The position numbers and the translations under genes are program-made. Positions 22,506-29,784 of a DNA stretch of 31,088 nucleotides are shown here, one piece after another. How positions within the stretch are numbered: position 1 is the stretch's first letter; each line of letters opens with the position of its first letter. The notes below the pieces were generated by a model that made no database searches, was not told where the DNA came from, and saw only the letters and a list, made by a program, of their open reading frames with translations. This DNA is from JBBQTQ01 sp038213135 (GTDB lineage Bacteria; Actinomycetota; Thermoleophilia; Gaiellales; Gaiellaceae), in assembly GCA_038213135.1 (NCBI GenBank), contig JBBQTQ010000026.1, positions 1-31,088 on the forward strand. The letters run 5' to 3'.

Positions 22506-24212
22506 ATGACCTCGAAGCGCGCACTTGTCTCCGTCGCCGTCCTGGCCTTCCTCGGCCCGGCTTCCGTGGCGAGCGCCGCGATCGCGACCTACCCCTCGTC
22601 GACGACCATCCTCCCGACCGGACCGCTTCCCCCGGCCGGCGGCACGGCCGTCAGCCTCAACACCGCGATCGGCGAGGTCGAGGACGGGATCATCGTGGTG
22701 ACCAATGCGCACAGCCTCACCGCGGTCGTCGACAAGGGCAACCTCGGGAACATCACCGTCCAGCTCCTCTTCGGCCACTTCGTCTCGTTCGGCGGCGGGC
22801 GGACACTTCCCGACGCGCTGCCGCCCTGGGACGGCATCGCGAAAAACGCCGAGAAGCCGAACCAGCCGATCTGGGTGCAGGTCACCGTGCCGTACGGCAC
22901 GACTCCGGGGAGCTACAAGGGGACGATCTCCGTCACCGCCGACGGCAAGGCGACGAACGTGCCGCTGCTGGTGCGCGTCTTCCCCGTGACGATCCCGCCG
23001 CCCACGACGTCGAAGGGGAATCTGCCGACGGCATTCGTGATGAGCGCGGAGACGTACCTGAACACTGCGGCCAAGCTCTACGGGCTCAAGCCGCCGGCGG
23101 ACTACCTGACCGCCAACAACGCGCTCTTCGCGTTCCTCGCCCGCAACCGGATCGGGACGACGCTCTGGGGCTACGGAGAGCCCGCGACTCCGGCCGGCTA
23201 CACGACCGACCGCCGCTGGTGGAAGGACTCGGCGACGAACATGGCCAACCAGGTCTCGTCAGCGGGCGGCTTCCCGGCGATGGCGCTCCCCATCTCGAAC
23301 AACCGCACCTCGCCCGGCAACTACATCGCGGGCGTCGATCCGAAGAGGCCCGACACCTGGTGCCCGTACCTGCAGGCCGTCCACGACTACTGGCAGCAGC
23401 ACAACTTCACGAACCCGAACGTGATTCCGTACCTGTACGGCCAGGACGAGCCGGGTGCGGCCGGCTTCACGCTCGTCGGCAAGCAGGCCGAGGCCGCGCA
23501 CAAGTGCTTCCCCGGCTCGAAGGAGCTCGTCACCGGCAACCCGTTCGCCGGGAACAAGTACCTCTGGGACGGCAAGGGCACAAACGACGTCGACATCTGG
23601 ACGGTGCTCGCGAGCCGCTTCTACGGGCAGTACACGAACCCGAGCCAGGCGAAGAAGCACATCAGCCACGAGCGCGACAAGTACAAGCCGATCCAGCAGG
23701 CCCGCGCGAACGGGAAGCTGATCTGGTCGTACACCTACCAGGGCGCCGGGGCCACGCCCGGGTTTCTGGCGAGCGAGCCGGTCTCCGATGCGCGCATGTT
23801 TCCGCTCTGGGCAGCGCTGGAGAACGTGCAGGGGCTGCTCTACGAGGGGCTGACGAACTTCACCGGTAATCCGCTCGACAGCGTCGCCCAGAACGGCGGG
23901 CGCGTCCTGATCTACCCGGGCAGCGTGTCGGGGCCGATCACTTCGGCGCGGGTCGAGCAGATTCGCGACGGCGCCGAGGACTGGGCGGTGCTCAACATCG
24001 TCCGTCAGAAACGCGGAATCTCGAAGGTCTGGTCGATCCTCGGCGGTGCGGGGCTCTTCAGTGCCAGCCGCGCCGGTGTGAAGCTCGCGTGCTCGATCGG
24101 CTGCGACCTGAAGGGGCCGACTCCGTTCTCGTGGCCGCTCTGGTCGCACGACGCAACGACGCCGCAGAAGATCGAGGCGGCGAAGCTCGCCGCCCTCCAG
24201 GCCGCGGGGTAG
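22506..24212 (+). CDS. Secreted DUF4091 (GH123-like) protein
   Basis: 568 aa from ATG 22506, with a signal peptide over the first 24 residues (ALVSVAVLAFLGPASVASA). The N-terminal beta-sandwich (about 30-170) has QVTVPYGTTPGSYKGTISVT and LLVRVFPVTIPPPTTSKG. The catalytic-like TIM barrel contains YLYGQDEPGAAGF, in which Asp-Glu would be the acid pair used by GH123/DUF4091 enzymes, DVDIWTVLASRFYGQYTNP, LIWSYTYQGAG, VQGLLYEGLTNFTGNPLD and IRDGAEDWAVLNIV. The length is usual. The probable role is an exo-glycosidase (beta-N-acetylgalactosaminidase-like) acting outside the cell; the substrate is unproven. Confidence 0.85.
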   Translation: MTSKRALVSVAVLAFLGPASVASAAIATYPSSTTILPTGPLPPAGGTAVSLNTAIGEVEDGIIVVTNAHSLTAVVDKGNLGNITVQLLFGHFVSFGGGRTLPDALPPWDGIAKNAEKPNQPIWVQVTVPYGTTPGSYKGTISVTADGKATNVPLLVRVFPVTIPPPTTSKGNLPTAFVMSAETYLNTAAKLYGLKPPADYLTANNALFAFLARNRIGTTLWGYGEPATPAGYTTDRRWWKDSATNMANQVSSAGGFPAMALPISNNRTSPGNYIAGVDPKRPDTWCPYLQAVHDYWQQHNFTNPNVIPYLYGQDEPGAAGFTLVGKQAEAAHKCFPGSKELVTGNPFAGNKYLWDGKGTNDVDIWTVLASRFYGQYTNPSQAKKHISHERDKYKPIQQARANGKLIWSYTYQGAGATPGFLASEPVSDARMFPLWAALENVQGLLYEGLTNFTGNPLDSVAQNGGRVLIYPGSVSGPITSARVEQIRDGAEDWAVLNIVRQKRGISKVWSILGGAGLFSASRAGVKLACSIGCDLKGPTPFSWPLWSHDATTPQKIEAAKLAALQAAG

Positions 24213-24236
24213 TCGCGATCCGTCCGGTGCGCGTCC

Positions 24237-24242
24237 TACTCT
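24237..24242 (+). promoter_or_regulatory. -10-like box TACTCT of the aquaporin gene
   Basis: It lies exactly 7 nt before the GTG at 24250, so the transcript is probably leaderless. Confidence 0.4.
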
Positions 24243-24249
24243 CCGGCGC

Positions 24250-24987
24250 GTGCAAGGCGACTACTTCCGGCGCGGATTCGCGGAGTTCGTGGGCGCCTTC
24301 GCGCTGACGTTCGTCGGCGCCGGCGTGGTGATGAGCGGCGGCGACCTGACGGCAGTTGCGCTCGCTCACGGATTGGTGATCGCGGTCTTCGTCTCCGCCC
24401 TCGGGCACATCTCGGGCGGACACTTCAATCCCGCCGTGACGCTCGCGTTCCTCGCGACCCGGCGCATGTCCTGGGTGCTCGGCGTCGTCTACTGGGCGTT
24501 CCAAATGGCGGGGGCGATCAGTGCGGCACTGCTGCTCTGGTGGATCTATCCGAGCGTGGCAGTGAATCCGACCCATCTCGGCTCGCCCGCGCTGAACCCG
24601 CTGATCGGGAGCGGGGCAGGCGCGTTCGTCGAGGGTGTCGGCGCGTTCTTCCTCGTCTTCGTCGTGTTCGCGACTGCCGCCGACCCGCGGGGGACGTTCA
24701 AGTCGATCGCCGGCCTGTCGATCGGCTTCACGATCGCGCTCGGCGCTCTCGGCTTCGGCCGGCTGACCGGCGCGGCGTTCAACCCGTCGCGGGCCTTCGG
24801 GCCGATCCTCGTCAACGACGGCTGGACGTCGCACTCCTGGATCTGGCTCGTCGGACCGTGCGTGGGCGCGGTTCTCGCAGGGCTCGCCTACGACCGGCTC
24901 TACCTGCGGCCGCCGCGGCCTGTGCCCGTTGGCCCGCCCGAGACGGGGCTCGAGGAGCCTCGACCGGGTCAGACCGCCGCGTCGTAA
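24250..24987 (+). CDS. MIP-family aquaporin/glycerol facilitator
   Basis: 245 aa with six hydrophobic helices and two half-helices. The first pore motif is SGGHFNPAVTLAFL with an intact NPA. The second is LTGAAFNPSRAFGP, where Ala is replaced by Ser (NPS). Family helices include GAFALTFVGAGVVMSGGDLT, GVGAFFLVFVVFATAADP and IAGLSIGFTIALGAL. It moves water or small solutes across the inner membrane. The 30-residue C-terminal tail is Pro/Glu-rich. The GTG start follows TACTCT by 7 nt. The second-motif variation could affect selectivity; substrate class cannot be settled here. Confidence 0.9.
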   Translation: MQGDYFRRGFAEFVGAFALTFVGAGVVMSGGDLTAVALAHGLVIAVFVSALGHISGGHFNPAVTLAFLATRRMSWVLGVVYWAFQMAGAISAALLLWWIYPSVAVNPTHLGSPALNPLIGSGAGAFVEGVGAFFLVFVVFATAADPRGTFKSIAGLSIGFTIALGALGFGRLTGAAFNPSRAFGPILVNDGWTSHSWIWLVGPCVGAVLAGLAYDRLYLRPPRPVPVGPPETGLEEPRPGQTAAS

Positions 24988-24988
24988 C

Positions 24989-24994
24989 TACAAT
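24989..24994 (+). promoter_or_regulatory. -10-like box TACAAT of pdxS
   Basis: It lies 9 nt before the pdxS ATG and overlaps the end of the aquaporin stop region. It implies a near-leaderless pdxS transcript. Confidence 0.45.
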
Positions 24995-25003
24995 TCGTCG
25001 GCG

Positions 25004-25888
25004 ATGGCCGAGGTAGGGACGCTCCGAGTCAAGACGGGTCTCGCCGAGATGCTCAAGGGCGGCGTGATCATGGACGTCGTCACGGCCGAGCAGGCGCGGA
25101 TCGCGGAGGACGCCGGCGCGGTCGCGGTAATGGCGCTCGAGCGCGTTCCGGCCGACATCCGGCGGGACGGCGGCGTCGCCCGCATGGCCGATCCGGACAA
25201 GATCACGGAGATCCAGGAGGCGGTGACGATCCCGGTGATGGCCAAGTGCCGCATCGGGCACTTCGTCGAGGCGCAGATCCTGGAGGCGCTCGAAGTCGAC
25301 TACATCGACGAGAGCGAAGTGCTCACGCCGGCCGACCTCGAGCACCACGTCGACAAGTGGGCGTTCAAGGTGCCGTTCGTCTGCGGTTGCACGAACCTGG
25401 GCGAGGCGCTGCGGCGCATCGCCGAAGGCGCGGCGATGATCCGCACCAAGGGCGAGGCGGGCACCGGCGACATCGTCAACGCGGTCACGCACATGCGCTC
25501 GGTCTTCGGGCACGTGCGGCGGCTCGGCGCTCTCGCCGAGGAGGAGCTCTACTCGGAGGCGAAGGAGCTGCGCGCCCCGTACGAGCTCGTGCGCTGGGTC
25601 GCCGAGCATCAGCGGCTGCCGGTGGTGACGTTCACCGCGGGCGGGATCGCGACGCCGGCCGACGCGGCGCTTTGCATGCAGCTCGGCGCGGACGGCGTCT
25701 TCGTCGGCTCGGGGATCTTCAAGTCGGGCGACCCCTCGACGCGGGCGAAGGCGATCGTCGAGGCGACCACGCATTACCGCGACGGCGAGGTGCTGGCGCG
25801 CGTCTCGGCAGGGCTGGGTGAGGCGATGGTCGGGATCTCCGCGGCCTCGATTCCGCCTGAAGAGCTGCTTGAGACGCGGGGCTGGTAG
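25004..25888 (+). CDS. pdxS: Pyridoxal 5'-phosphate synthase subunit PdxS
   Basis: 294 aa, the normal length. PdxS is the TIM-barrel synthase that makes PLP from ribose 5-phosphate, glyceraldehyde 3-phosphate and ammonia. Visible motifs are KGGVIMDVVTAEQARIAEDA, AVMALERVPADIRRDGG, VMAKCRIGHFVEAQ with the active-site Lys81, and YIDESEVLTPAD. Others are FVCGCTNLGEALRRI, IRTKGEAGTGDIVNAVTH (with the second lysine), FTAGGIATPADAAL and DGVFVGSGIFKSGDP. The ATG at 25004 follows TACAAT by 9 nt. It works with PdxT, which is separated from it by 90 bases that hold palindrome copy 3. Confidence 0.97.
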   Translation: MAEVGTLRVKTGLAEMLKGGVIMDVVTAEQARIAEDAGAVAVMALERVPADIRRDGGVARMADPDKITEIQEAVTIPVMAKCRIGHFVEAQILEALEVDYIDESEVLTPADLEHHVDKWAFKVPFVCGCTNLGEALRRIAEGAAMIRTKGEAGTGDIVNAVTHMRSVFGHVRRLGALAEEELYSEAKELRAPYELVRWVAEHQRLPVVTFTAGGIATPADAALCMQLGADGVFVGSGIFKSGDPSTRAKAIVEATTHYRDGEVLARVSAGLGEAMVGISAASIPPEELLETRGW

Positions 25889-25910
25889 TCCCCTGCTGGC
25901 GATTGGGTGT

Positions 25911-25940
25911 GAGGGACAGGCCTCAAGAGGCCTGTCCCTC
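25911..25940. repeat. GAGGGACAGG palindrome, copy 3
   Basis: Perfect 14-bp arms GAGGGACAGGCCTC / GAGGCCTGTCCCTC with AA between them, preceded by TTGGGTGT and followed by CGG. It lies between pdxS and pdxT, which are normally one operon, and may attenuate transcription between them. Confidence 0.85.
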
Positions 25941-25964
25941 GGCCCTGCGCGCCCAAGCCAGCGA

Positions 25965-25970
25965 TAGATT
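25965..25970 (+). promoter_or_regulatory. -10-like box TAGATT of pdxT
   Basis: It lies 8 nt before the pdxT ATG. Together with palindrome copy 3 upstream, it suggests pdxT has its own leaderless promoter instead of depending on pdxS. Confidence 0.45.
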
Positions 25971-25978
25971 TTCTTCTG

Positions 25979-26542
25979 ATGGAGCAGCTCACGATCGGGG
26001 TTCTCGCCGTCCAGGGCAACTTCCGCGAGCACGCGGCGATGCTCCGCGGGCTCGGCGCTGAGGTCGTCGAGGTGCGCAAGCCGGAGCAGCTCGCCGGGCT
26101 CGACGGCCTCGTCATCCCCGGCGGCGAGTCGACGGCGATCGGCCGCCTGATCCGGCTCTACGGGCTCGAAGAGGCGATCCGGAGCTTTGCCCAACCGATC
26201 CTCGGCACCTGCGCGGGGATGATCCTGCTCGACCGCGAGCACCTCGGTCTCGCCGACCTCGAAGTCGACCGCAACGCCTACGGCCGGCAGGTCGCGAGCT
26301 TCGAGGCAGACCTGACGCTGGAGGGAGATCCGGAGCCGCTGCGCGGCGTCTTCATCCGCGCGCCGCGAGTGCGCGAGACCGGCCCCGGCGTCGAGGTGCT
26401 CGCCGAACTCGACGGCGAGCCTGTCCTGCTCCGCGACGGGCGCATCCTCGTCGCCTCGTTCCATCCCGAGTTGACCGACGACACGCGCGTGCACGTGGCT
26501 TTTCTCGAGCTCGTTCGGGAGGAGACGAATGTCAGGGCATAG
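25979..26542 (+). CDS. pdxT: Pyridoxal 5'-phosphate synthase glutaminase PdxT
   Basis: 187 aa. Class-I glutamine amidotransferase that supplies ammonia to PdxS. Motifs are IGVLAVQGNFREHAAML, LVIPGGESTAIGRL, the nucleophile Cys78 in LGTCAGMILL, VDRNAYGRQVASFE, and the catalytic His-Glu of VASFHPELTDD. The ATG at 25979 follows TAGATT by 8 nt. The 3' end overlaps yebC by 14 bases, indicating coupled translation. Confidence 0.96.
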   Translation: MEQLTIGVLAVQGNFREHAAMLRGLGAEVVEVRKPEQLAGLDGLVIPGGESTAIGRLIRLYGLEEAIRSFAQPILGTCAGMILLDREHLGLADLEVDRNAYGRQVASFEADLTLEGDPEPLRGVFIRAPRVRETGPGVEVLAELDGEPVLLRDGRILVASFHPELTDDTRVHVAFLELVREETNVRA

Positions 26543-27284
26543 CAAGTGGTCGTCGATCAAGCACAAGAAGGGCGCCGCCGACGCGAAGCGCGGCCAGCTC
26601 TTCTCGAAGCTCTCACGCGCGATCATCGTCGCCGCCCGTGAGGGTGGAGGCGACCCGACCGCGAACCTCGCGCTGCAGAACGCGATCGAGAAGGCGCGCG
26701 AGGCGTCGATGCCCAAGGACAACATCGAGCGCGCGATCGCCCGCGGCAGCGGCGCCGGAGCCGACGCCACGGCCTTCGAGCACATCTCCTACGAGGGCTA
26801 CGGGCCGGGCGGCGTCGCCCTCCTCGTCGAGGCCCTCACCGACAACCGCAACCGCACCGCTTCGGATGTCCGTCACCTCTTCGCCAAGAACGACGGCAAC
26901 CTCGCCGAGTCGGGCGCGGTCGCCTGGCTCTTCGAGCGCAAGGGCGTGGTCCTGGTCGACGCCGCGCATGCGGACGAGGAGGAGCTGATGCTCGCCGCTG
27001 CCGACGCGGGCGCGGAGGATGTCGCCGGGGAGGGCTCGAGCTATCGCGTCACAACGGCGCCCGAGGATCTGCACTCCGTCCGTGCCGCTCTCGAGCAGGC
27101 CGGTTTCACGGTCGAGTCGGCCCAGCCGACGCTGTTGCCCAAGACGACGGTTCCGGTCGAGGACGAGGCCGTCGCCAGGAAGGTCCTTCGGCTCCTCGAC
27201 GCGCTCGACGAGAACGACGACGTCCAGGACGTCTACGCGAACTTCGACATCCCCGAGCGCGTGCTCGAGACCGTCGCGGGCTAG
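26529..27284 (+). CDS. yebC: YebC/PmpR-family protein
   Basis: 251 aa, full length. N-terminal MSGHSKWSSIKHKKGAAD, then ARGSGAGADATAFEHISYEG, GYGPGGVALLVEALTDNRNR, FAKNDGNLAESGAVAWLFER and a C-terminal LPKTTVPVEDEAVARKVLRL. YebC-type proteins act as transcriptional regulators or, by recent work, as translation factors at proline stretches; which one applies here is not shown. It overlaps pdxT and, in related actinobacteria, is directly followed by ruvC. Here a 2.5 kb minus-strand block intervenes. Its stop shares CTAG with the convergent secreted-protein gene. Confidence 0.96.
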   Translation: MSGHSKWSSIKHKKGAADAKRGQLFSKLSRAIIVAAREGGGDPTANLALQNAIEKAREASMPKDNIERAIARGSGAGADATAFEHISYEGYGPGGVALLVEALTDNRNRTASDVRHLFAKNDGNLAESGAVAWLFERKGVVLVDAAHADEEELMLAAADAGAEDVAGEGSSYRVTTAPEDLHSVRAALEQAGFTVESAQPTLLPKTTVPVEDEAVARKVLRLLDALDENDDVQDVYANFDIPERVLETVAG

Positions 27285-28216
27285 CCGGGCAGGGCGAGCG
27301 ACCAGCGCAGCGTGACGACGTGGCCGGCTCCGTCGTCGAGACGGGCGCTGACCGTATAGGTACCGCCGGGCGCATTCGAGGGCATCGGCAGGCGGATCGT
27401 CGTCGGGCCCTTCGTGACGTTCACGCTGGCCGTGCTGAACGGGTGGCTGCCGTAGTACGTATGAAGCGTGACCGCGGCCGGCCGTGAGCACTTGAAGCGG
27501 ACGACGAGCAGCCGCCCGAGCGAGGTCATCTGGGCGGCGCCGCCGAGCGCCGTGGCGAACGTCGTCGCCGGCGGACTGTAGGAGCCGCCACCCGAGGAGC
27601 CGCCGCCGGACGAGCCGCCTCCGCCTTTCTTCTCGAAGCGCGCGTAGACCATCAGCGACCCGTATGTGACGTGAAGGGTGCAGTAGCCGTTGCCCTTGCA
27701 GCCGTTCCCGCTCCAGCCGACGAAGACGGAGCCCGGCTTCGGGACGGCGCTGAGAATCACAGGCGTGTCGCCGGTGTACGACCAGGCGCAGGTGCTGCCG
27801 CAGTCGATCCCGGCCGGGTCGCTCTGGATCGTCCCCGAGCCCGAACCCTGTGCCGATACGGCAATCGTCTCGACGAAGCCGAACACGGCGGTCACGACCT
27901 TCGAGCCGGTGTCCATGACGACGGTGCAGGTGTCACCGGTGCCGCCGCAGCCGCCGGCCCAGCCGGAGACGAGCGATTTGGTGCTGGCCATTGCCGTCAG
28001 GGTCACGCTCGTCCCGAGCGGATAGGTCTCCGTGCAGTCCTTGCCCTTCTCACCGCAGTCGATCCCCGGTCCCTTGACCGTGCCGATCCCGTTGACGTAG
28101 ATCGTGAGCGTCGCGGTCACGGGTGTCGTGTCCGCGCTCGCCGGTCCCGGCGCGAGCAGGAGCCCAGCCGACAACAGGGCGGGCACGAGGCGGATGAGGC
28201 GATTGGGCTTCGGCAA
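27281..28216 (-). CDS. Secreted protein with two InlB B-type repeats
   Basis: 311 aa from TTG 28216. A GGAAAG site precedes it, and a TATTGT box (28239-28244) overlaps the more upstream GTG at 28240, which therefore cannot be the start from that promoter. Residues 1-28 form a signal peptide (IRLVPALLSAGLLLAPGPASA). Two divergent InlB-B-like beta-grasp repeats follow: VNGIGTVKGPGIDCGEKGKD .. VSGWAGGCGGTGDTCTV, and GSGSGTIQSDPAGIDCGSTC .. FVGWSGNGCKGNGYCTL. Each has four Cys, likely disulphides. A Gly-Ser linker leads to a C-terminal beta-sandwich (about 225-311). The role may be surface attachment or adhesion; it is not demonstrated. Confidence 0.8.
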   Translation of the reverse strand: MPKPNRLIRLVPALLSAGLLLAPGPASADTTPVTATLTIYVNGIGTVKGPGIDCGEKGKDCTETYPLGTSVTLTAMASTKSLVSGWAGGCGGTGDTCTVVMDTGSKVVTAVFGFVETIAVSAQGSGSGTIQSDPAGIDCGSTCAWSYTGDTPVILSAVPKPGSVFVGWSGNGCKGNGYCTLHVTYGSLMVYARFEKKGGGGSSGGGSSGGGSYSPPATTFATALGGAAQMTSLGRLLVVRFKCSRPAAVTLHTYYGSHPFSTASVNVTKGPTTIRLPMPSNAPGGTYTVSARLDDGAGHVVTLRWSLALPG

Positions 28217-28288
28217 GGCAGGCTTTCCGATCCCTCTCACAATAGGTGCGGTTCGGGGTGGCGCTAAATCCCTCGAACGAGGGGTCGC

Positions 28289-28909
28289 TCAATGCTCTGA
28301 GGGGTGCGCGATCCCGAGCTCGAAGCGCACATCTGCGCCGACGCTCGTCCCGAGCGCGTGCTGCAGCGACCGGGGCACGTCGACGCCGAGGTCGGCGTGC
28401 ACGACGAGGTCGTGCAGGAGATGGTCGCTGCGGCCGGCGACGATCTCGACGGATCCCGAGCGGAGCGCGCGTTGCAGCTGGGCCCGGTCGGCCGAGCTGG
28501 GTGCACTGACGCTGCTGCCGAACTGCCGGAGCAACAGCATCGGGTCGAGCTTCGGCGTTTCCGCGACGGCGCCGTTCGCACCCGCGAAAAGGCCGAGAGG
28601 CGCCAGCTTCTTCTCGACCAGGAACCTCACGTCGTCCGCGCCGACGCCGCGGCCGGACGCCTCGGTCACACCCGCTCGGCGACCTCCTCGTAACTGCGAG
28701 TGCCGTCGGCGTTCTCGGCGATCAGGTAGAGCAGCTTCGGCAGCTGGATCACCTGGCCGTCGGGCCGCCGGACGACGTACGGAGCCTCCTTGAACCGGAG
28801 CCCTCGTACTCGCCGATCAGCTCGACGTCGGGAGCGAGAGAAGGGGCGGCGCCGTTCGCTTCGCGGGCTCGACGACCGTCCTCTGCTCGGACGCCACCCC
28901 TTCACTCAT
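28289..28909 (-). pseudogene. PqqD-like N-terminus of M50-type peptide protease, multiply frameshifted
   Basis: An ATG at 28909, only 4 bases after the stop of peptide 1, opens SEGVASEQRTVVEPAKRTAP. The same protein then continues in three further frames: PDVELIGEYEGSG, then FKEAPYVVRRPDGQVIQLPK and LLYLIAENADGTRSYEEVAE, then TEASGRGVGADDVRFLVEKK ending in LAPLGLFAG and LDPMLLLR. These segments match a PqqD-like (RiPP-recognition-type) domain at the front of large actinobacterial M50 peptidases. Small indels lie near 28839, 28795 and 28672. The membrane protease body is absent. The last about 75 residues (VEIVAGRSDHLLHDLVVHAD) look like an unrelated lipoprotein end. Confidence 0.55.
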
Positions 28910-28913
28910 GCCG

Positions 28914-29126
28914 TTAGCCGTTGCTCTGCGTGATCGGAGCGTTCTGGACCGCGTTCGCGTATGCGGTCGAGTGGTCGCTGAACGCGTTCAACGCCACAGC
29001 GGCGTTGAACGGCGCCGCGAGATTGGCGTTGATCAGCGACATCGCGGCCCGCTCCGGCAGCTCCTCGCCGGCGAGCTCGTTGAGCTCTTCGCGGGTCAGC
29101 TTGCGGTACTGCGTCTCGTCTGCCAT
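28914..29126 (-). CDS. Tandem small peptide 1 (RiPP-precursor-like)
   Basis: 70 aa. The leader-like half reads KLTREELNELAGEELPERAA and continues MSLINANLAAP. The second half holds ALNAFSDHSTAYANAVQ and ends in NAPITQSN. The motifs are shared almost exactly with the two peptides upstream. There is no Cys and there are many Asn and Ala. An AGGAGG ribosome-binding site lies 5 bases before the ATG. Its stop is 4 bases before the degraded PqqD/M50-like gene. I recognise no named family; a precursor of a modified or secreted peptide is an inference from size, tandem copies and neighbour. Confidence 0.75.
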   Translation of the reverse strand: MADETQYRKLTREELNELAGEELPERAAMSLINANLAAPFNAAVALNAFSDHSTAYANAVQNAPITQSNG

Positions 29127-29134
29127 CAGACCTC

Positions 29135-29344
29135 CTAGTTGCCCTGGTTGATGGGTGTCTGCTGCGCGGCGTTGGCGTACGCCGTCGCACCGTCGGAGAG
29201 CACGTTCGCCGCGATCGCGGCGTTGACCGGGATCGCGATGTTCGCGTTGATCAGCGACATCGCGGCCCGCTCCGGCAGTTCCTCGCCGGCGAGCTCGTTC
29301 AGCTCTTCCCGGGTCACAGGCCGGAACTCCGACTGCTCGCCCAT
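29135..29344 (-). CDS. Tandem small peptide 2 (RiPP-precursor-like)
   Basis: 69 aa. It has TREELNELAGEELPERAAMS, then LINANIAIPVNAAIAANVLS and DGATAYANAAQQTPINQGN. The N-terminal residues before the shared motif (MGEQSEFRPV) differ from the other copies. Its ATG overlaps the stop of peptide 3 (TGATG), so the two are translationally coupled. 8 bases separate its stop from peptide 1's start. The central SLINAN and SD..AYANA blocks are invariant across all three copies, while the rest varies. Confidence 0.75.
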   Translation of the reverse strand: MGEQSEFRPVTREELNELAGEELPERAAMSLINANIAIPVNAAIAANVLSDGATAYANAAQQTPINQGN

Positions 29345-29553
29345 CAGTTGCTCTGCGTGATCGGGGCGGTCTGCTGCGCGTTCGCGTAGGCGACGGAGTT
29401 GTCGCTCAGCACGTTCAGCGCGGCAGCGATGTTCACGGGGGCGGCGATGTTCGCGTTGATCAGCGACATCGCGGCCCGCTCGGGCAGCGCCTCGCCCGCG
29501 AGAGCCTCGAGCTCTTCGCGGCTCAGCTTCTGGTACCCCTGCTCTTCGCCCAT
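29344..29553 (-). CDS. Tandem small peptide 3 (RiPP-precursor-like), promoter-proximal
   Basis: 69 aa. It has KLSREELEALAGEALPERAA, MSLINANIAAPVNIAAALNV and LSDNSVAYANAQQTAPITQ. An AAGGAGGA site lies 5 bases before the ATG, so this is the first well-formed copy of the operon. Differences from the other two are conservative (Asp/Glu swaps, Ile/Val). The tail PITQ.N is shared by all three (PINQ in peptide 2). It lies downstream of a degraded small ORF that ends in the same style of block (29557-29710). Confidence 0.75.
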   Translation of the reverse strand: MGEEQGYQKLSREELEALAGEALPERAAMSLINANIAAPVNIAAALNVLSDNSVAYANAQQTAPITQSN

Positions 29554-29556
29554 CTA

Positions 29557-29710
29557 GTCCTCCTTCGGTCGCTTGCGCTTCCTTGCGCTCGACGCCTTGG
29601 CGTAGGTCGAGCGCTCCTGTGCGTTGACCGCGACGGAGGGCGTTCAGATCGAGTGCGATTCCGTCTCGATCGAGCCGCTTCCGAATGACCTTTGCGATCT
29701 GCAACACAAC
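29557..29710 (-). pseudogene. Degraded fourth small ORF upstream of the peptide cluster
   Basis: From GTG 29710 (or TTG 29707) one frame reads LQIAKVIRKRLDRDGIALDL ending NA. The adjacent frame continues VAVNAQERSTYAKASSARKR with KRPKED and a TAG just before the ribosome-binding site of peptide 3. Joining them needs a single-base indel in a C run near 29640. VAVNAQERSTYAKA resembles the ALNVLSD.S.AYANA block of the intact peptides, but its tail is Lys/Arg-rich. It may be a decayed relative or a different small gene. Confidence is low. Confidence 0.35.
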
Positions 29711-29772
29711 GTGGGTGCCCAGCGCTTTCGAAGAGCAAACGCGCCACGGGCAGGAACGTCCGATCCGGCGCC

Positions 29773-29778
29773 TAACCT
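29773..29778 (+). promoter_or_regulatory. -10-like box TAACCT of ruvC
   Basis: It lies 6 nt before the ruvC GTG. With the inserted block upstream, ruvC appears to be transcribed leaderless from its own promoter. Confidence 0.4.
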
Positions 29779-29784
29779 CTTCGT

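Noticed and set aside
24812..26785. Very long minus-strand open frame opposite pdxS/pdxT
   Set aside because: It lies antisense to two conserved enzymes with intact motifs and has no recognisable domain.
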